From: an uncultured Lachnospiraceae bacterium
Lineage (GTDB): Bacteria; Bacillota; Clostridia; Lachnospirales; Lachnospiraceae
NCBI GenBank assembly: GCA_949949005.1
Contig: CATLHM010000011.1
Location: forward strand, 1 to 64,000
Direction: 5' to 3'
DNA: 64,000 bases
Part shown: one piece after another, positions 24,501 through 32,839 of the stretch
Layout of the letters: each line of letters begins with the position of its first letter
Numbering within the stretch: position 1 is the stretch's first letter
Translations under genes and position numbers: made by a program
Notes under the pieces: generated by a model
Databases searched by the model: none
Told to the model about the DNA's origin: nothing
What the model saw: only the letters and a program-made list of their open reading frames with translations

Positions 24501-25154
24501 TTGGCGCAGGACAAAGCGACAAAGGAAAAGCTCCTGGAAAGTGCAAAGAAAGAGTTTTTAGAGAAGGGATATATGAAGGCTTCCCTGCGGACGATCTGCA
24601 AAAATGCAGGGGTGACCACCGGGGCTTTATATTTTTTCTTTCAGGGCAAGGAGGATTTGCTGAGAGAGCTTGTGGAGGAGCCTCTTAAAGGACTGATGTT
24701 TCTGATCCGGCAGCATTTTGCGGAGGAGATGGAGCGGGGGATTGGCGTTGTCAGCCTTGATATGGACCGGCAGGATATTGATGTCGCCAAAGAAGTGGTA
24801 CGTTTTTTGTACCGGCATTATGATGTGTTCCTGCTTCTTTTAACGAAAAGCCAGGGGAGCGAGTACGAGGACATGGTAAGCCGCTTTGCGGACTATGGCG
24901 AAGAGCATTACCGGAGGCTCACGGCCCAGGCGGCCAGAACCTATGGCGGTACGGCTCTGGATGACTACATGATTCACTGGATGTCCCATATGCAGATCAA
25001 TGCCTTTGTCCATCTGCTGATCCATGAACCGGATGTGAAAAAGGCGCTTGTGCATATCGAGCAGGTTGTGGTGTATCTGGTATCCGGGTGGAACGGGCTT
25101 TTTCAGAGGGGAAGGGCTGCGGGGAATTCGGCGGATACCGGAGGAAGAGGATAA
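24501..25154 (+). CDS. TetR/AcrR-family regulator of the adjacent ABC transporter
   Basis: A 217-residue repressor. The N-terminal helix-turn-helix (about 8-55; ASLRTICKNAGVTTGALYFFF) is canonical, followed by an all-helical ligand domain of no recognised specificity. TTG at 24501 was chosen because an AAGGTG site precedes it; an ATG at 24480 lies inside the palindrome and has no ribosome binding site. The shared operator core in its own promoter and before the ABC genes argues for autoregulation and control of the transporter. The inducer is probably a toxic compound exported by that transporter (inference). Confidence 0.88.
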   Translation: MAQDKATKEKLLESAKKEFLEKGYMKASLRTICKNAGVTTGALYFFFQGKEDLLRELVEEPLKGLMFLIRQHFAEEMERGIGVVSLDMDRQDIDVAKEVVRFLYRHYDVFLLLLTKSQGSEYEDMVSRFADYGEEHYRRLTAQAARTYGGTALDDYMIHWMSHMQINAFVHLLIHEPDVKKALVHIEQVVVYLVSGWNGLFQRGRAAGNSADTGGRG

Positions 25155-25158
25155 AAAA

Positions 25159-25234
25159 CAACGGATGCCAGGCCTTGCCAGCCATCCTTATGTTTCAACA
25201 AACGCTGCCACGCTTCGCGAGTCAGCTTATTGTA
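25159..25234 (+). repeat. Dispersed repeat, modules A then B
   Basis: Module A (CAACGGATGCC...CCATCCTTATG) then module B (AACAAACGCTGCC...CAGCTTATTGT), 4 bp after the TetR stop. The two modules are nearly identical in sequence to those at 8638-8713 but in the opposite order relative to each other, as expected if both copies derive from a tandem A-B array cut at different points. Confidence 0.75.
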
Positions 25235-25240
25235 AGCAGA

Positions 25241-25273
25241 ACCGCTGCCGTAAAACAAATTTGCGGCAGCGGT
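25241..25273 (+). terminator. Hairpin after the TetR gene
   Basis: Arms ACCGCTGCCG (25241-25250) and CGGCAGCGGT (25264-25273) around a 13-nt A-rich loop, followed by AAAATT. It probably limits read-through from the TetR gene into the ABC genes; the T-run is weak. Confidence 0.55.
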
Positions 25274-25286
25274 AAAATTAAGATTT

Positions 25287-25307
25287 CAACATAACGTTGT
25301 TATGTTG
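25287..25307. promoter_or_regulatory. Operator palindrome upstream of the ABC transporter
   Basis: Perfect 9-bp arms CAACATAAC and GTTATGTTG separated by GTT, 44 bp upstream of the ATPase start. A further half-site CTGTTATG follows at 25311. It contains the ATAAC-N3-GTTAT core seen at the TetR promoter. The -35/-10 boxes of the ABC genes are not clear to me. Confidence 0.75.
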
Positions 25308-25351
25308 AGGCTGTTATGCCCGGAGGATAGGGGCAGTAAGGAGGGAATCGA

Positions 25352-26053
25352 ATGTATCTGGAAGTTAAGAGGTTGAAAAAAAGCTATGGGGAAGGCGGAA
25401 GCTATGTGGAGGTTCTAAAGGGCGTGGATTTGTCCGTGGAAAAAGGGGTGATGTGCGTCATACAGGGAGCCAGCGGCTCCGGAAAGTCCACCCTGCTTCA
25501 CTGTATCGGTGGATTGGATGAAGCTGGTTCCGGGTCTGTATCGGTGGACGGGATGGAGATCTGCGGATTAACGCCGGAGGAATTGTCCGATTACCGCAGG
25601 GCAAATCTGGGATTCGTTTTTCAGTTCTATAACCTTGTGCCGAATCTTACGGTAAAGGAGAATATCCAGGTGTGTGAATACCTTACTGGCAGCCCCCTTG
25701 ATCTGGGGGAACTTTTGGATACCCTTGGCCTTGCTGGACATCAGGATAAATTCCCGCCCCAGCTTTCCGGCGGTCAGCAGCAGCGGTGCGCCATTGCCAG
25801 GGCGCTGATCAAGAACCCGAAGCTGCTGCTCTGTGACGAGCCCACCGGGGCATTGGATTCCCATACATCGCGGGAGATTCTGGAATTGTTGGAGGAAGTG
25901 AATCGGAAATACGGCACTACCATACTGATTGTTACTCACAATAACGCCATCAAGCAGATGGTGGATCAGGTCGTATACCTGAAGGACGGGCAGGTGCAAA
26001 AGAATTACCGGAACGAAACGAAAATACCTGCCGCGCAGTTGGAGGATTTGTGA
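25352..26053 (+). CDS. ABC transporter ATP-binding protein (MacB/LolD type)
   Basis: A 233-residue ATPase with Walker A GASGSGKST (about 40-48), Q-loop FVFQFYNLVPNLTV, signature LSGGQQQR, Walker B LLLCDEPTGALD and the H-loop IVTHN. The LVPNLTVKEN pattern after the Q-loop is typical of MacB/LolD-type partners of FtsX permeases, which move peptides, lipoproteins or drugs rather than import sugars. A GGAGG site precedes it. Its stop overlaps the permease start (TGATG). Controlled, in all likelihood, by the upstream TetR protein. Confidence 0.92.
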   Translation: MYLEVKRLKKSYGEGGSYVEVLKGVDLSVEKGVMCVIQGASGSGKSTLLHCIGGLDEAGSGSVSVDGMEICGLTPEELSDYRRANLGFVFQFYNLVPNLTVKENIQVCEYLTGSPLDLGELLDTLGLAGHQDKFPPQLSGGQQQRCAIARALIKNPKLLLCDEPTGALDSHTSREILELLEEVNRKYGTTILIVTHNNAIKQMVDQVVYLKDGQVQKNYRNETKIPAAQLEDL

Positions 26054-28422
26054 TGCAGAAAATATTGAGAAAACGCATATTTCGTGACCTGAAAGAGAAT
26101 CAATTCCGATATTTGGCGCTGGCACTTTTGGTTGTTTTTGGCATGTATATCGTGATTGGTTTGGTAGGGGCGGCGGATACTGTGATAATCCGCACGGCGG
26201 AGAGGGCAAAGGCGAACCGGGTAGAGGACGGGCAGTTCGCTGTGTTCGTACCGCTTACGGAAAAGGAGAAAGCTTTCCTGGAAGAAGAGGGGATTACCTT
26301 AGAGGAGCATTTTTATCTGGACTATGCCCTGACGGGCAAAAGTATCCGGCCGGAGGAGGGAAGGGGGGCGCAGGATGCAGGTTCTGCCGGGGGCGTCGTC
26401 CTGCGTATCTTTTCCCGGAGAAAGAACATTGATCTGGTACAGGTTGATTCCGGGGAACTTCCCAAAAAGAACGGTGAAATTCTGCTGGAGAGGCGTTTCT
26501 GCGAGGAACAGGGGATTTTAATCGGTGATAAGATTACTTTTGGAGATCGTAAATATACGGTCAGCGGGATTGGTACAGCCCCGGATTACGAAGCGGCCCT
26601 TCAAAACTTTTCCGACAGTGCAGTGGACAGCGGACGGTTCGGAATCGGGTTTGTGACAGAGGAGGATTACCGGCAGATGCGGGATGCATCCGGGAGCATT
26701 TCTTCGGAGGAATATACCTATGCCTATCTTCTGAATGGACGGATTACCCATCAGGAACTGAAGGAAAAACTGAAAGGGCTGGAAGAGGACGGCAGGGGTG
26801 GGCTCCCAGAGGGACTTTCCGGGCTTGCAAAAAGTAATGGCAGGCCAGGCCCGGTTTCCCCCTCTAAACTGACCCGTTTTGTCCCTGCGGGCGATAATCC
26901 CCGGATTGGCTCGGCAGGAAATGATAAATTGGTGGATAGGGCGGCGGGACTGACGGCCGGTGTGATTGTCCTGATCCTGTTTGCCTATGTCATTTCTGTA
27001 TTTACGATACATAGCATAGAACGGGAGGCGCGCGTCATCGGAACACTCTATGCCATGGGGGTAAAGAGGAAGGAGCTTTTGCGGCATTACCTTACGCTGC
27101 CAGTGATCCTCACCTTCATTGCAGGGGCTGTGGGGACAGGGCTCGGCTACAGCAGATTGGGCGTCAATACATATCTTGGGGAGTCTTACGGCTACTTTTC
27201 CATCCCAAAAGTAGATGTGGTCTTTGAGCCGTACCTGCTGATCTATGGGCTGGTTGTGCCGCCCCTTGCCACAGCCCTCACCAATTATCTGGTGATACAA
27301 AAAAAGCTTGCCAGAGCGCCCCTTGCCCTGATCCGTGGAGAGCAGAAAGGGGACAGGGTACATACCATAGGGCTTTCGGGCGGTTTTGTGCGAATTTTCC
27401 GAATCCGGCAGCTTTTGAGGGAAAAGCGCACGGCACTTACCCTATTTTTCGGGATGTTCATTTCCCTGCTGATCGTCATGCTTTCTCTGGATTGTTATAC
27501 CCTCTGTTCCCACGTCAAGACGGAAAGCGCCAGGGATACGAAGTTTGCCTATATGTACACCTATAAGTATCCGGAAGAGGAAGTGCCGGAGGGCGGTGAG
27601 GAGGCGGTAGGAGTAACCATGAAAAAGGAAGTTATGGGCTATGAATTTGACGTGACGCTTCTGGGAATCCATAAGGAGAACCCTTACTTTGACGCTCCGG
27701 TGGAAGAGGGGGAAAACCGGGTGCTGGTTTCCTCAGCCATGGCGCAGAAGTATGGAATCAAAGAGGGGGATATTCTGACTCTTTTGGATGAGGAGAAGGA
27801 TCGGTACTATGCCTTTCGGGTGGATGGAACCGTGACCTATTCCGCCGGTTTTTTGGCCTTTATGGACATTGACAGCATGCGGGAATTGATGGGGGAGGGG
27901 GAGGGCTATTACAATATCGTTTTTTCGGATCATGTCCTGGATATTGATAACGGCAGGCTTTATTCCGTCCTCTCAAAGGAAGGGGTGGAGAAGAGCGCGG
28001 CCGTGTTCGTGGAGCAGATGAAGGATATGGTCATCATGCTGCTGGCGGTTTCCGCATTGATCTTTGGGGTGGTGATGTATTTGCTGATGAAGGTGATGAC
28101 TGACCGGTCGGCTTTGTCGATTTCCCTGTTCAAGGTGTTTGGCTACCGGAAAAAGGAGATACGAAAGCTTTACCTGAACGGGAACTTTTTGGTGGCGGCG
28201 CTGAGCGCCCTTGTGGGGATTCCGTTATCCAAGGCCGTGATGGATCTGCTCTTTCCTTATATGGTGTCGAACATTGCCTGTGGGATTAATCTCACTTTTT
28301 CATGGCAGACGTATGCGGGTATATTTTTAGGCGTACTGGTTTTATACGGGATGATCAACGGGATTCTTATGGGCAGGGTGAATAAGATCCTTCCGGCCCA
28401 GGCGCTTAAGATGCGGGAGTAG
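26053..28422 (+). CDS. FtsX-type ABC transporter permease
   Basis: A 789-residue permease with a first membrane helix (about 20-40), a large extracytoplasmic domain, a three-helix FtsX unit (about 300-415; AAGLTAGVIVLILFAYVIS) and a linker with REKRTALTLFFG. A second extracytoplasmic domain and a C-terminal FtsX unit (about 660-785) follow. Duplicated FtsX units in one chain are usual for exporters of the Firmicutes drug- and peptide-resistance type. It works with the ATPase at 25352. The ATG at 26053 overlaps the ATPase stop; a GTG one codon upstream is an alternative. Confidence 0.88.
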   Translation: MQKILRKRIFRDLKENQFRYLALALLVVFGMYIVIGLVGAADTVIIRTAERAKANRVEDGQFAVFVPLTEKEKAFLEEEGITLEEHFYLDYALTGKSIRPEEGRGAQDAGSAGGVVLRIFSRRKNIDLVQVDSGELPKKNGEILLERRFCEEQGILIGDKITFGDRKYTVSGIGTAPDYEAALQNFSDSAVDSGRFGIGFVTEEDYRQMRDASGSISSEEYTYAYLLNGRITHQELKEKLKGLEEDGRGGLPEGLSGLAKSNGRPGPVSPSKLTRFVPAGDNPRIGSAGNDKLVDRAAGLTAGVIVLILFAYVISVFTIHSIEREARVIGTLYAMGVKRKELLRHYLTLPVILTFIAGAVGTGLGYSRLGVNTYLGESYGYFSIPKVDVVFEPYLLIYGLVVPPLATALTNYLVIQKKLARAPLALIRGEQKGDRVHTIGLSGGFVRIFRIRQLLREKRTALTLFFGMFISLLIVMLSLDCYTLCSHVKTESARDTKFAYMYTYKYPEEEVPEGGEEAVGVTMKKEVMGYEFDVTLLGIHKENPYFDAPVEEGENRVLVSSAMAQKYGIKEGDILTLLDEEKDRYYAFRVDGTVTYSAGFLAFMDIDSMRELMGEGEGYYNIVFSDHVLDIDNGRLYSVLSKEGVEKSAAVFVEQMKDMVIMLLAVSALIFGVVMYLLMKVMTDRSALSISLFKVFGYRKKEIRKLYLNGNFLVAALSALVGIPLSKAVMDLLFPYMVSNIACGINLTFSWQTYAGIFLGVLVLYGMINGILMGRVNKILPAQALKMRE

Positions 28423-28605
28423 CAGAGAGAATATTTCTATGTGGTCAAAGCTTTGGAAGAAAATTTTCAGGAAACTGAGGTATGAAAATGAATCCAAAAG
28501 ATTTATAATGAAAGAAGTATTTACGGAAAGGAGTATTTGGAGGCACTCATTTCCCGGAGGAGCGGTAATTTCAGAAGAAAACGAACAGGAGGAAGAAAAG
28601 ATCAT

Positions 28606-29538
28606 ATGGCTTACTTATTTGTACATTTCAGGGAAAAGACATCGCCTGACGGAGAGCAGGTATATTTCGGGCTCAGCCAGGATGGCTTTCAGTGGGAGGA
28701 AGTGAACCAGGGACAGCCGGTATTGTGGGCTTATTACGGCGATAAGGGAGTCCGGGATTTTACGATCACGAAGTGTGAAAAAAACGGGAAGTATTACATA
28801 TTTGCAACGGATTTAAGCCTGTCCTATGGGATGAGAAACCAGTACCGCCATTCCTGGGATGAGATCGGCAGAAACGGCAGCAAGTATCTGGCTGTCTGGG
28901 AATCCGGGGATCTGGTATCCTGGACGGAGCAGAGACTGGTGAAGATCGGGGATGAGGATTTCGGATGTCTCTGGGCGCCGGATATTATTTATGACAGGAG
29001 GGAGGGGGATTATGTGCTCCACTGGTCCTCTTCCCATAAGAGCAATGACTACGGTGAAAAGGCGATTTATTACAGCAGGACAAAGGATTTTGACAATTTC
29101 TCGAAACCAGAGGTTCTGTACCGGAAAGAAGATTCCGGTGTGATCGATTCGGCCATGTATGAGGAGAACGGAAAATACTATCTCTTTGTGAAGAGTGAAA
29201 ACAATCCCTCAAATATCATACTGCTTAAGTCGGAAAGTGTGACGGGGCCCTTTGAGAGGGTGGAGGCGTTCGATGAGAGCATGGCGGTGATCGAGGCGGG
29301 CCAGTACGAAGCGCCCACGGCGGTTTGTCTGGAAAACGGGAAGTGGTGCCTGTTTTTGGATTACTATGGCGTGCCCGGAGAGGGGCAGGGATATGTGCCG
29401 TTTGTGGCTGACAGCCTGGCGTCCGGCAGGTTTGTACGCTCTGATGAGAGTTTTCATTTTCCCTATGGATATAAGCATGGAACGATTATGAAGATTAGTA
29501 GGGAAGAGTATGAGAGGATACGGAAAGCGTATTCATAG
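28606..29538 (+). CDS. Glycoside hydrolase family 43-like enzyme
   Basis: A 310-residue cytoplasmic protein of the five-bladed beta-propeller type. Repeating blade motifs include FTITKCEKNGKYYIFATD, LWAPDIIYDRREGDYVLHW and FDNFSKPEVLYRKEDSGVIDSAM; the Asp of APDI and a late Glu (IEAGQYEAPTAV) fit the GH43/GH62-clan catalytic set. It probably trims arabinose, xylose or galactose residues from oligosaccharides. The ATG at 28606 has a GGAGG site, though 13 bp away. A long frame upstream lacks a plausible signal. It is first in a four-gene same-strand cluster. Confidence 0.75.
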   Translation: MAYLFVHFREKTSPDGEQVYFGLSQDGFQWEEVNQGQPVLWAYYGDKGVRDFTITKCEKNGKYYIFATDLSLSYGMRNQYRHSWDEIGRNGSKYLAVWESGDLVSWTEQRLVKIGDEDFGCLWAPDIIYDRREGDYVLHWSSSHKSNDYGEKAIYYSRTKDFDNFSKPEVLYRKEDSGVIDSAMYEENGKYYLFVKSENNPSNIILLKSESVTGPFERVEAFDESMAVIEAGQYEAPTAVCLENGKWCLFLDYYGVPGEGQGYVPFVADSLASGRFVRSDESFHFPYGYKHGTIMKISREEYERIRKAYS

Positions 29539-29607
29539 ATTTCTATTTTATTGGTATTTATAGAAGCTTGCGGTAAAACAAGGAAAGAGTCAGGAGGATG
29601 ATCAGCA

Positions 29608-30516
29608 GTGGGAACATTAAAGAACGGAACATTATGGAAGGATGTAAGCGGTGCGCCCCTTCATGCGCACGGCGGTTACATTATTTTTTATGAAGGATAT
29701 TATTACTGGTATGGGGAGGACAGGAGGGAAAATTATTACGTGAGCTGTTACCGCTCCCGGAATCTGACGGACTGGGAATTTCGCAATCATGTACTTACCA
29801 CCTGCTCCGAGACGGCAGAGTATCGGGTGAGGACGAAAATCCTGTTAAAAAATGAGGATGGAAGCAAGGTGAATCTGGAACGGCCAAAGGTGCTGTACAA
29901 CGATAAGACAGGGAAGTTTGTCATGTGGATTCACTTTGAAAACGGAAAAGATTACAGGGATGCGGCAGTGGGAATTGCTGTCTGTGATACGCCGGACGGG
30001 GACTTTGTGTATCATGGACATTTCAATCCCTACGGCTGTATGTCCCGGGACTGCACCCTTTTCAGGGACGATGACGGAACGGCTTACTTCATATCGGCGG
30101 CGCGGGATAATGCGGATCTGCATGTTTACCGCCTTACCGACGACTACATGAATGTGGAGGCCCTGGTACATAGGCTGTGGCAGGGAGAATACCGGGAGGC
30201 GCCGGCGGTGGTGAAAATGAACGGCAAATATTATATGCTCACTTCTTTCTGCACCGGCTGGGCGCCCAACCAGGGCAAATATGCGGTGGCTGATTCCATA
30301 GAGGGAAGATGGAGCACCCTGAAAGAAATCGGCGATGAGACCACGTACTGGAGCCAGCCGGCATTTATTCTCCATAAAGACGGGCGGGTTCTCTATTTCG
30401 GCGACCGATGGGGCGGAGACGGAGAGAAGTATTTTGAATCCGGATATGTGGTTTATCCCCTGAAGGAAGAAGGGGACAGGCTGATCATGGAATATGTGGA
30501 TGAGATAGATATTTAA
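29608..30516 (+). CDS. Glycoside hydrolase family 43-like enzyme, second copy
   Basis: A 302-residue beta-propeller enzyme without a signal peptide. Visible blade features are GAPLHAHGGYIIFYEGYYYWYGE, NLERPKVLYNDKTGKFVMW, SRDCTLFRDDDGTAYFIS and EAPAVVKMNGKYYML. The HAHGG start and YWYGE segment resemble the GH43 branches acting on galactans, but the specific activity cannot be fixed from sequence reading. GTG at 29608 was chosen as start with an AGGAGG site 10 bp upstream; a nearby ATG is out of frame. It lies 69 bp after the first GH43-like gene. Confidence 0.75.
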   Translation: MGTLKNGTLWKDVSGAPLHAHGGYIIFYEGYYYWYGEDRRENYYVSCYRSRNLTDWEFRNHVLTTCSETAEYRVRTKILLKNEDGSKVNLERPKVLYNDKTGKFVMWIHFENGKDYRDAAVGIAVCDTPDGDFVYHGHFNPYGCMSRDCTLFRDDDGTAYFISAARDNADLHVYRLTDDYMNVEALVHRLWQGEYREAPAVVKMNGKYYMLTSFCTGWAPNQGKYAVADSIEGRWSTLKEIGDETTYWSQPAFILHKDGRVLYFGDRWGGDGEKYFESGYVVYPLKEEGDRLIMEYVDEIDI

Positions 30517-30541
30517 GGGATTTGATTCCTCCGGGCAAGGA

Positions 30542-30578
30542 GTCAGATGGATGCAGGGCGTCCATTTGACGAATGCTG
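30542..30578. repeat. Imperfect inverted repeat with a relative at 11577-11615
   Basis: Arms GTCAGATGGATGC (30542-30554) and GCGTCCATTTGAC (30558-30570) pair with two mismatches, followed by GAATGCTG. A related segment (GAGTCAGGCGGATGC, CGTCC, TTTGGCGGATGCTG) precedes the zincin gene. Possibly a third small dispersed repeat family; only two copies seen. Confidence 0.35.
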
Positions 30579-30613
30579 CGGGGGACTGCGGATAGAAAGG
30601 ACGGGGAAGCAGA

Positions 30614-31627
30614 ATGGCAGATATTTATACGGCAGATCACAAGCGTTATGAAAAGATGGTATATAACAGGGTGGGAAGGAGCGGAATGAAATTTCCGGCA
30701 GTTTCCCTGGGTTTCTGGCATAATTTCGGGTCAAAGGATAATTACGATCTTATGAAAGCGATGTGCAGGACGGCTTTCGATCATGGCATTACACAATTTG
30801 ACCTGGCGAACAATTATGGCCCGGTTTATGGAAGTGCGGAGGCGAATCTGGGCAGGCTTCTGGAGGAAGACTTTGGGCCCTACCGGGATGAGCTGGTGAT
30901 TACGACAAAAGCCGGGTATGACATGTGGGATGGCCCTTACGGCGATCATGGCAGCAGGAAGTATTTGATTGCCAGCATTGACCAGAGCCTGAAACGGATG
31001 AAGCTGGATTATGTAGATATTTTCTATCACCACCGTATGGATAAGGAAACGCCCTTAGAGGAGACCATGACTGCCCTGGCGGATATTGTAAGGAGCGGTA
31101 AGGCGCTTTATGCGGGAGTGTCCAACTATGACAGAGAATATACGCAAAAGGCGGCGGAGCTTCTCAGAAAGCTGCATTGTCCTTTTATTGTGAACCAGAG
31201 AAGATATTCTATTTTTGACAGGACGATTGAGGAGGACGGGGTAAAGTCCTATTGTAAAGAAGCGGGAGTGGGGATTATTGCATTCAGCCCCCTGGCCCAG
31301 GGGATGCTGACAGATAAATATCTGCACGGGATACCGCAGGACAGCCGTATTGCGAGAGATCCAAGATTTTTACATGCCGCCGACCTGACCGAGAACAGGC
31401 TGGAACAGATCAGACGTCTGAATGAACTGGCCGGGCAGCGGGGGCAGACGCTGGCGCAGATGGCGCTCTCCTGGGTGCTGAAGGATGACGAAGTATGTTC
31501 TGTACTGATTGGCGCATCGAAACCGGAACAGATCGTAGAGAATATTACTGTGGCGGAGCATGCGGATTTTACGGAAGAGGAATTGAAGAAGATAGAGGAA
31601 ATTTCGTCTTATCAGGGTGGAAATTGA
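30614..31627 (+). CDS. Aldo/keto reductase (YghZ-like)
   Basis: A 337-residue NADPH-dependent oxidoreductase on a TIM barrel. The catalytic tetrad is visible: Asp and Tyr in FDLANNYGPVYG (about 56-67), Lys in VITTKAGYD (about 98) and His in DIFYHHRMD (about 140). NADPH-binding residues fit SVLIGASKPEQI (about 296). The long loop with WDGPYGDHGSRKYL matches the YghZ/KvBeta-like subgroup acting on glyceraldehyde 3-phosphate or methylglyoxal-like aldehydes. In this cluster it may reduce a sugar-derived aldehyde or ketone; that is inference. GGGGAAG precedes the ATG. Confidence 0.88.
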   Translation: MADIYTADHKRYEKMVYNRVGRSGMKFPAVSLGFWHNFGSKDNYDLMKAMCRTAFDHGITQFDLANNYGPVYGSAEANLGRLLEEDFGPYRDELVITTKAGYDMWDGPYGDHGSRKYLIASIDQSLKRMKLDYVDIFYHHRMDKETPLEETMTALADIVRSGKALYAGVSNYDREYTQKAAELLRKLHCPFIVNQRRYSIFDRTIEEDGVKSYCKEAGVGIIAFSPLAQGMLTDKYLHGIPQDSRIARDPRFLHAADLTENRLEQIRRLNELAGQRGQTLAQMALSWVLKDDEVCSVLIGASKPEQIVENITVAEHADFTEEELKKIEEISSYQGGN

Positions 31628-31642
31628 TGGGAGAGATGCCGG

Positions 31643-32317
31643 ATGATACAGTTTATGGAAAAGGGCAGGCTGGTGACGGTCTGGCCAAGCCTCAAAAAGG
31701 ACAGGCCGGTTGTGTATCTGAATACGTTTGAGGACGAGGGGGAGCGGGTGCATAAGGAATTGGGGACGGAGCCGGCCTCGGATTTCACCCTTGTGGCGAT
31801 CAGCGGGCTTGACTGGAACCATGACATGGCCCCGTGGGATATTCCGCCGATTTTTGAGGGCGATACCGCCTGTACCGGAGGCGCGGATGATTATCTGGGG
31901 CTTTTGATGGGAGAGATTATGCCCAGGGCAGAAAAGGAAGTCCGGGGCAGGATTCTTTGGAGGGGGATTGCCGGATATTCCCTTGCGGGATTGTTCGCGG
32001 TGTATTCCCTTTACCGGACGGAGGTTTTTTCCAGGGCGGCCAGCATGTCCGGTTCCCTCTGGTTCCCGGGTTTTTGGGAGTATGTCGTTTCCCATGAGCT
32101 GAAAAGGGAGCCGGAGTGTATTTACTTTTCCCTGGGAGATCGGGAATGCAGGACAGGGAACCCTTATTTAAGAGTTGTGCAGGAGCGCACGGAGGAGATA
32201 GAGGCTTTTTACCGGGGAAAAGGGATGGATACCGTATTTCAGAGCAATCCGGGCGGGCACGGGAAAAATACAGTCAGAAGGACGGCGGAGGGTATTGCCT
32301 GGATCTTGGAGCGGTAG
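31643..32317 (+). CDS. Alpha/beta-hydrolase esterase
   Basis: A 224-residue cytoplasmic hydrolase of the enterochelin-esterase/esterase D type. The nucleophile elbow is IAGYSLAGL (Ser about 115), the acid is probably Asp in FSLGDRE (about 165), and the His lies in NPGGHGKN (about 200). It starts 15 bp after the reductase stop with a GGGAGAG site. Its company of two GH43-like enzymes suggests removal of acyl or feruloyl-type decorations from glycans, which is an inference. Confidence 0.75.
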   Translation: MIQFMEKGRLVTVWPSLKKDRPVVYLNTFEDEGERVHKELGTEPASDFTLVAISGLDWNHDMAPWDIPPIFEGDTACTGGADDYLGLLMGEIMPRAEKEVRGRILWRGIAGYSLAGLFAVYSLYRTEVFSRAASMSGSLWFPGFWEYVVSHELKREPECIYFSLGDRECRTGNPYLRVVQERTEEIEAFYRGKGMDTVFQSNPGGHGKNTVRRTAEGIAWILER

Positions 32318-32386
32318 TGGCCAAATATTTTTACCATGAGGAAATTAGAGAGCCCGCAGGAAAGGGGGAGCAGGGCAAAATTTCAG

Positions 32387-32415
32387 TTGACAAAACCGCC
32401 GCTTTTGAATATGCT
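32387..32415 (+). promoter_or_regulatory. Promoter of the cysE operon leader
   Basis: TTGACA (32387-32392), a 17-bp spacer and TATGCT (32410-32415), placing the transcript start near 32422, immediately upstream of the T-box leader. Confidence 0.65.
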
Positions 32416-32421
32416 GATACT

Positions 32422-32783
32422 ATAAAAGTTTTTAACGATTCTGATCGGTTACAGACCGTGATATAGTAAGAAATGCAGGGAACGGAAAGAGTATATTACC
32501 CGTATCTGCCCAGAGAGGGAATGCCGGCGGCTGGAAGCATTCCTGCGGATCGAGAATAGAAGTGCATCCGGGAGCAGGTTCTTTGAAGGGCAAGCAGTAT
32601 ATAAGCGGCGCCTGGTAGCGGAACACGTTTTTCACACGTTACGTGAATGGAACGGCATGGCAGACAAAAGATGTCCCGGCAGGGACGGTTTGCGGCTGCT
32701 TCCGATGAGTGGAGGCCAGGAGGCCTCTAATAGAGTGGAACCGCGGATAACTTCGTCTCTAAATTGGGAGACGGAGTTTTTTT
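32422..32783 (+). promoter_or_regulatory. T-box riboswitch, cysteine-specific
   Basis: A leader of about 360 nt. The conserved T-box AGAGTGGAACCGCGG is at 32732-32746, followed by the intrinsic terminator. Stem I is visible as AGAGAGGGAATGC pairing with GCATTCC. On its 3' side, AGAAGTGCATCC presents the specifier TGC (32563-32565), a Cys codon. The T-box reads TGGA, whose A would pair with U73; tRNA-Cys has U at the discriminator position, so the two readings agree. Uncharged tRNA-Cys should stabilise the antiterminator and switch on cysE and cysS. Confidence 0.92.
32749..32783 (+). terminator. T-box regulated intrinsic terminator
   Basis: Arms AACTTCGTCTC (32749-32759) and GAGACGGAGTT (32768-32778) with one mismatch, followed by a run of seven Ts (32777-32783). 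It competes with the antiterminator formed by the T-box sequence. Confidence 0.9.
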
Positions 32784-32839
32784 CATGCGCAGGCCTACAC
32801 AAGGAAATTCTTGAAAACCGATCAGACTAAGGAGCAATC

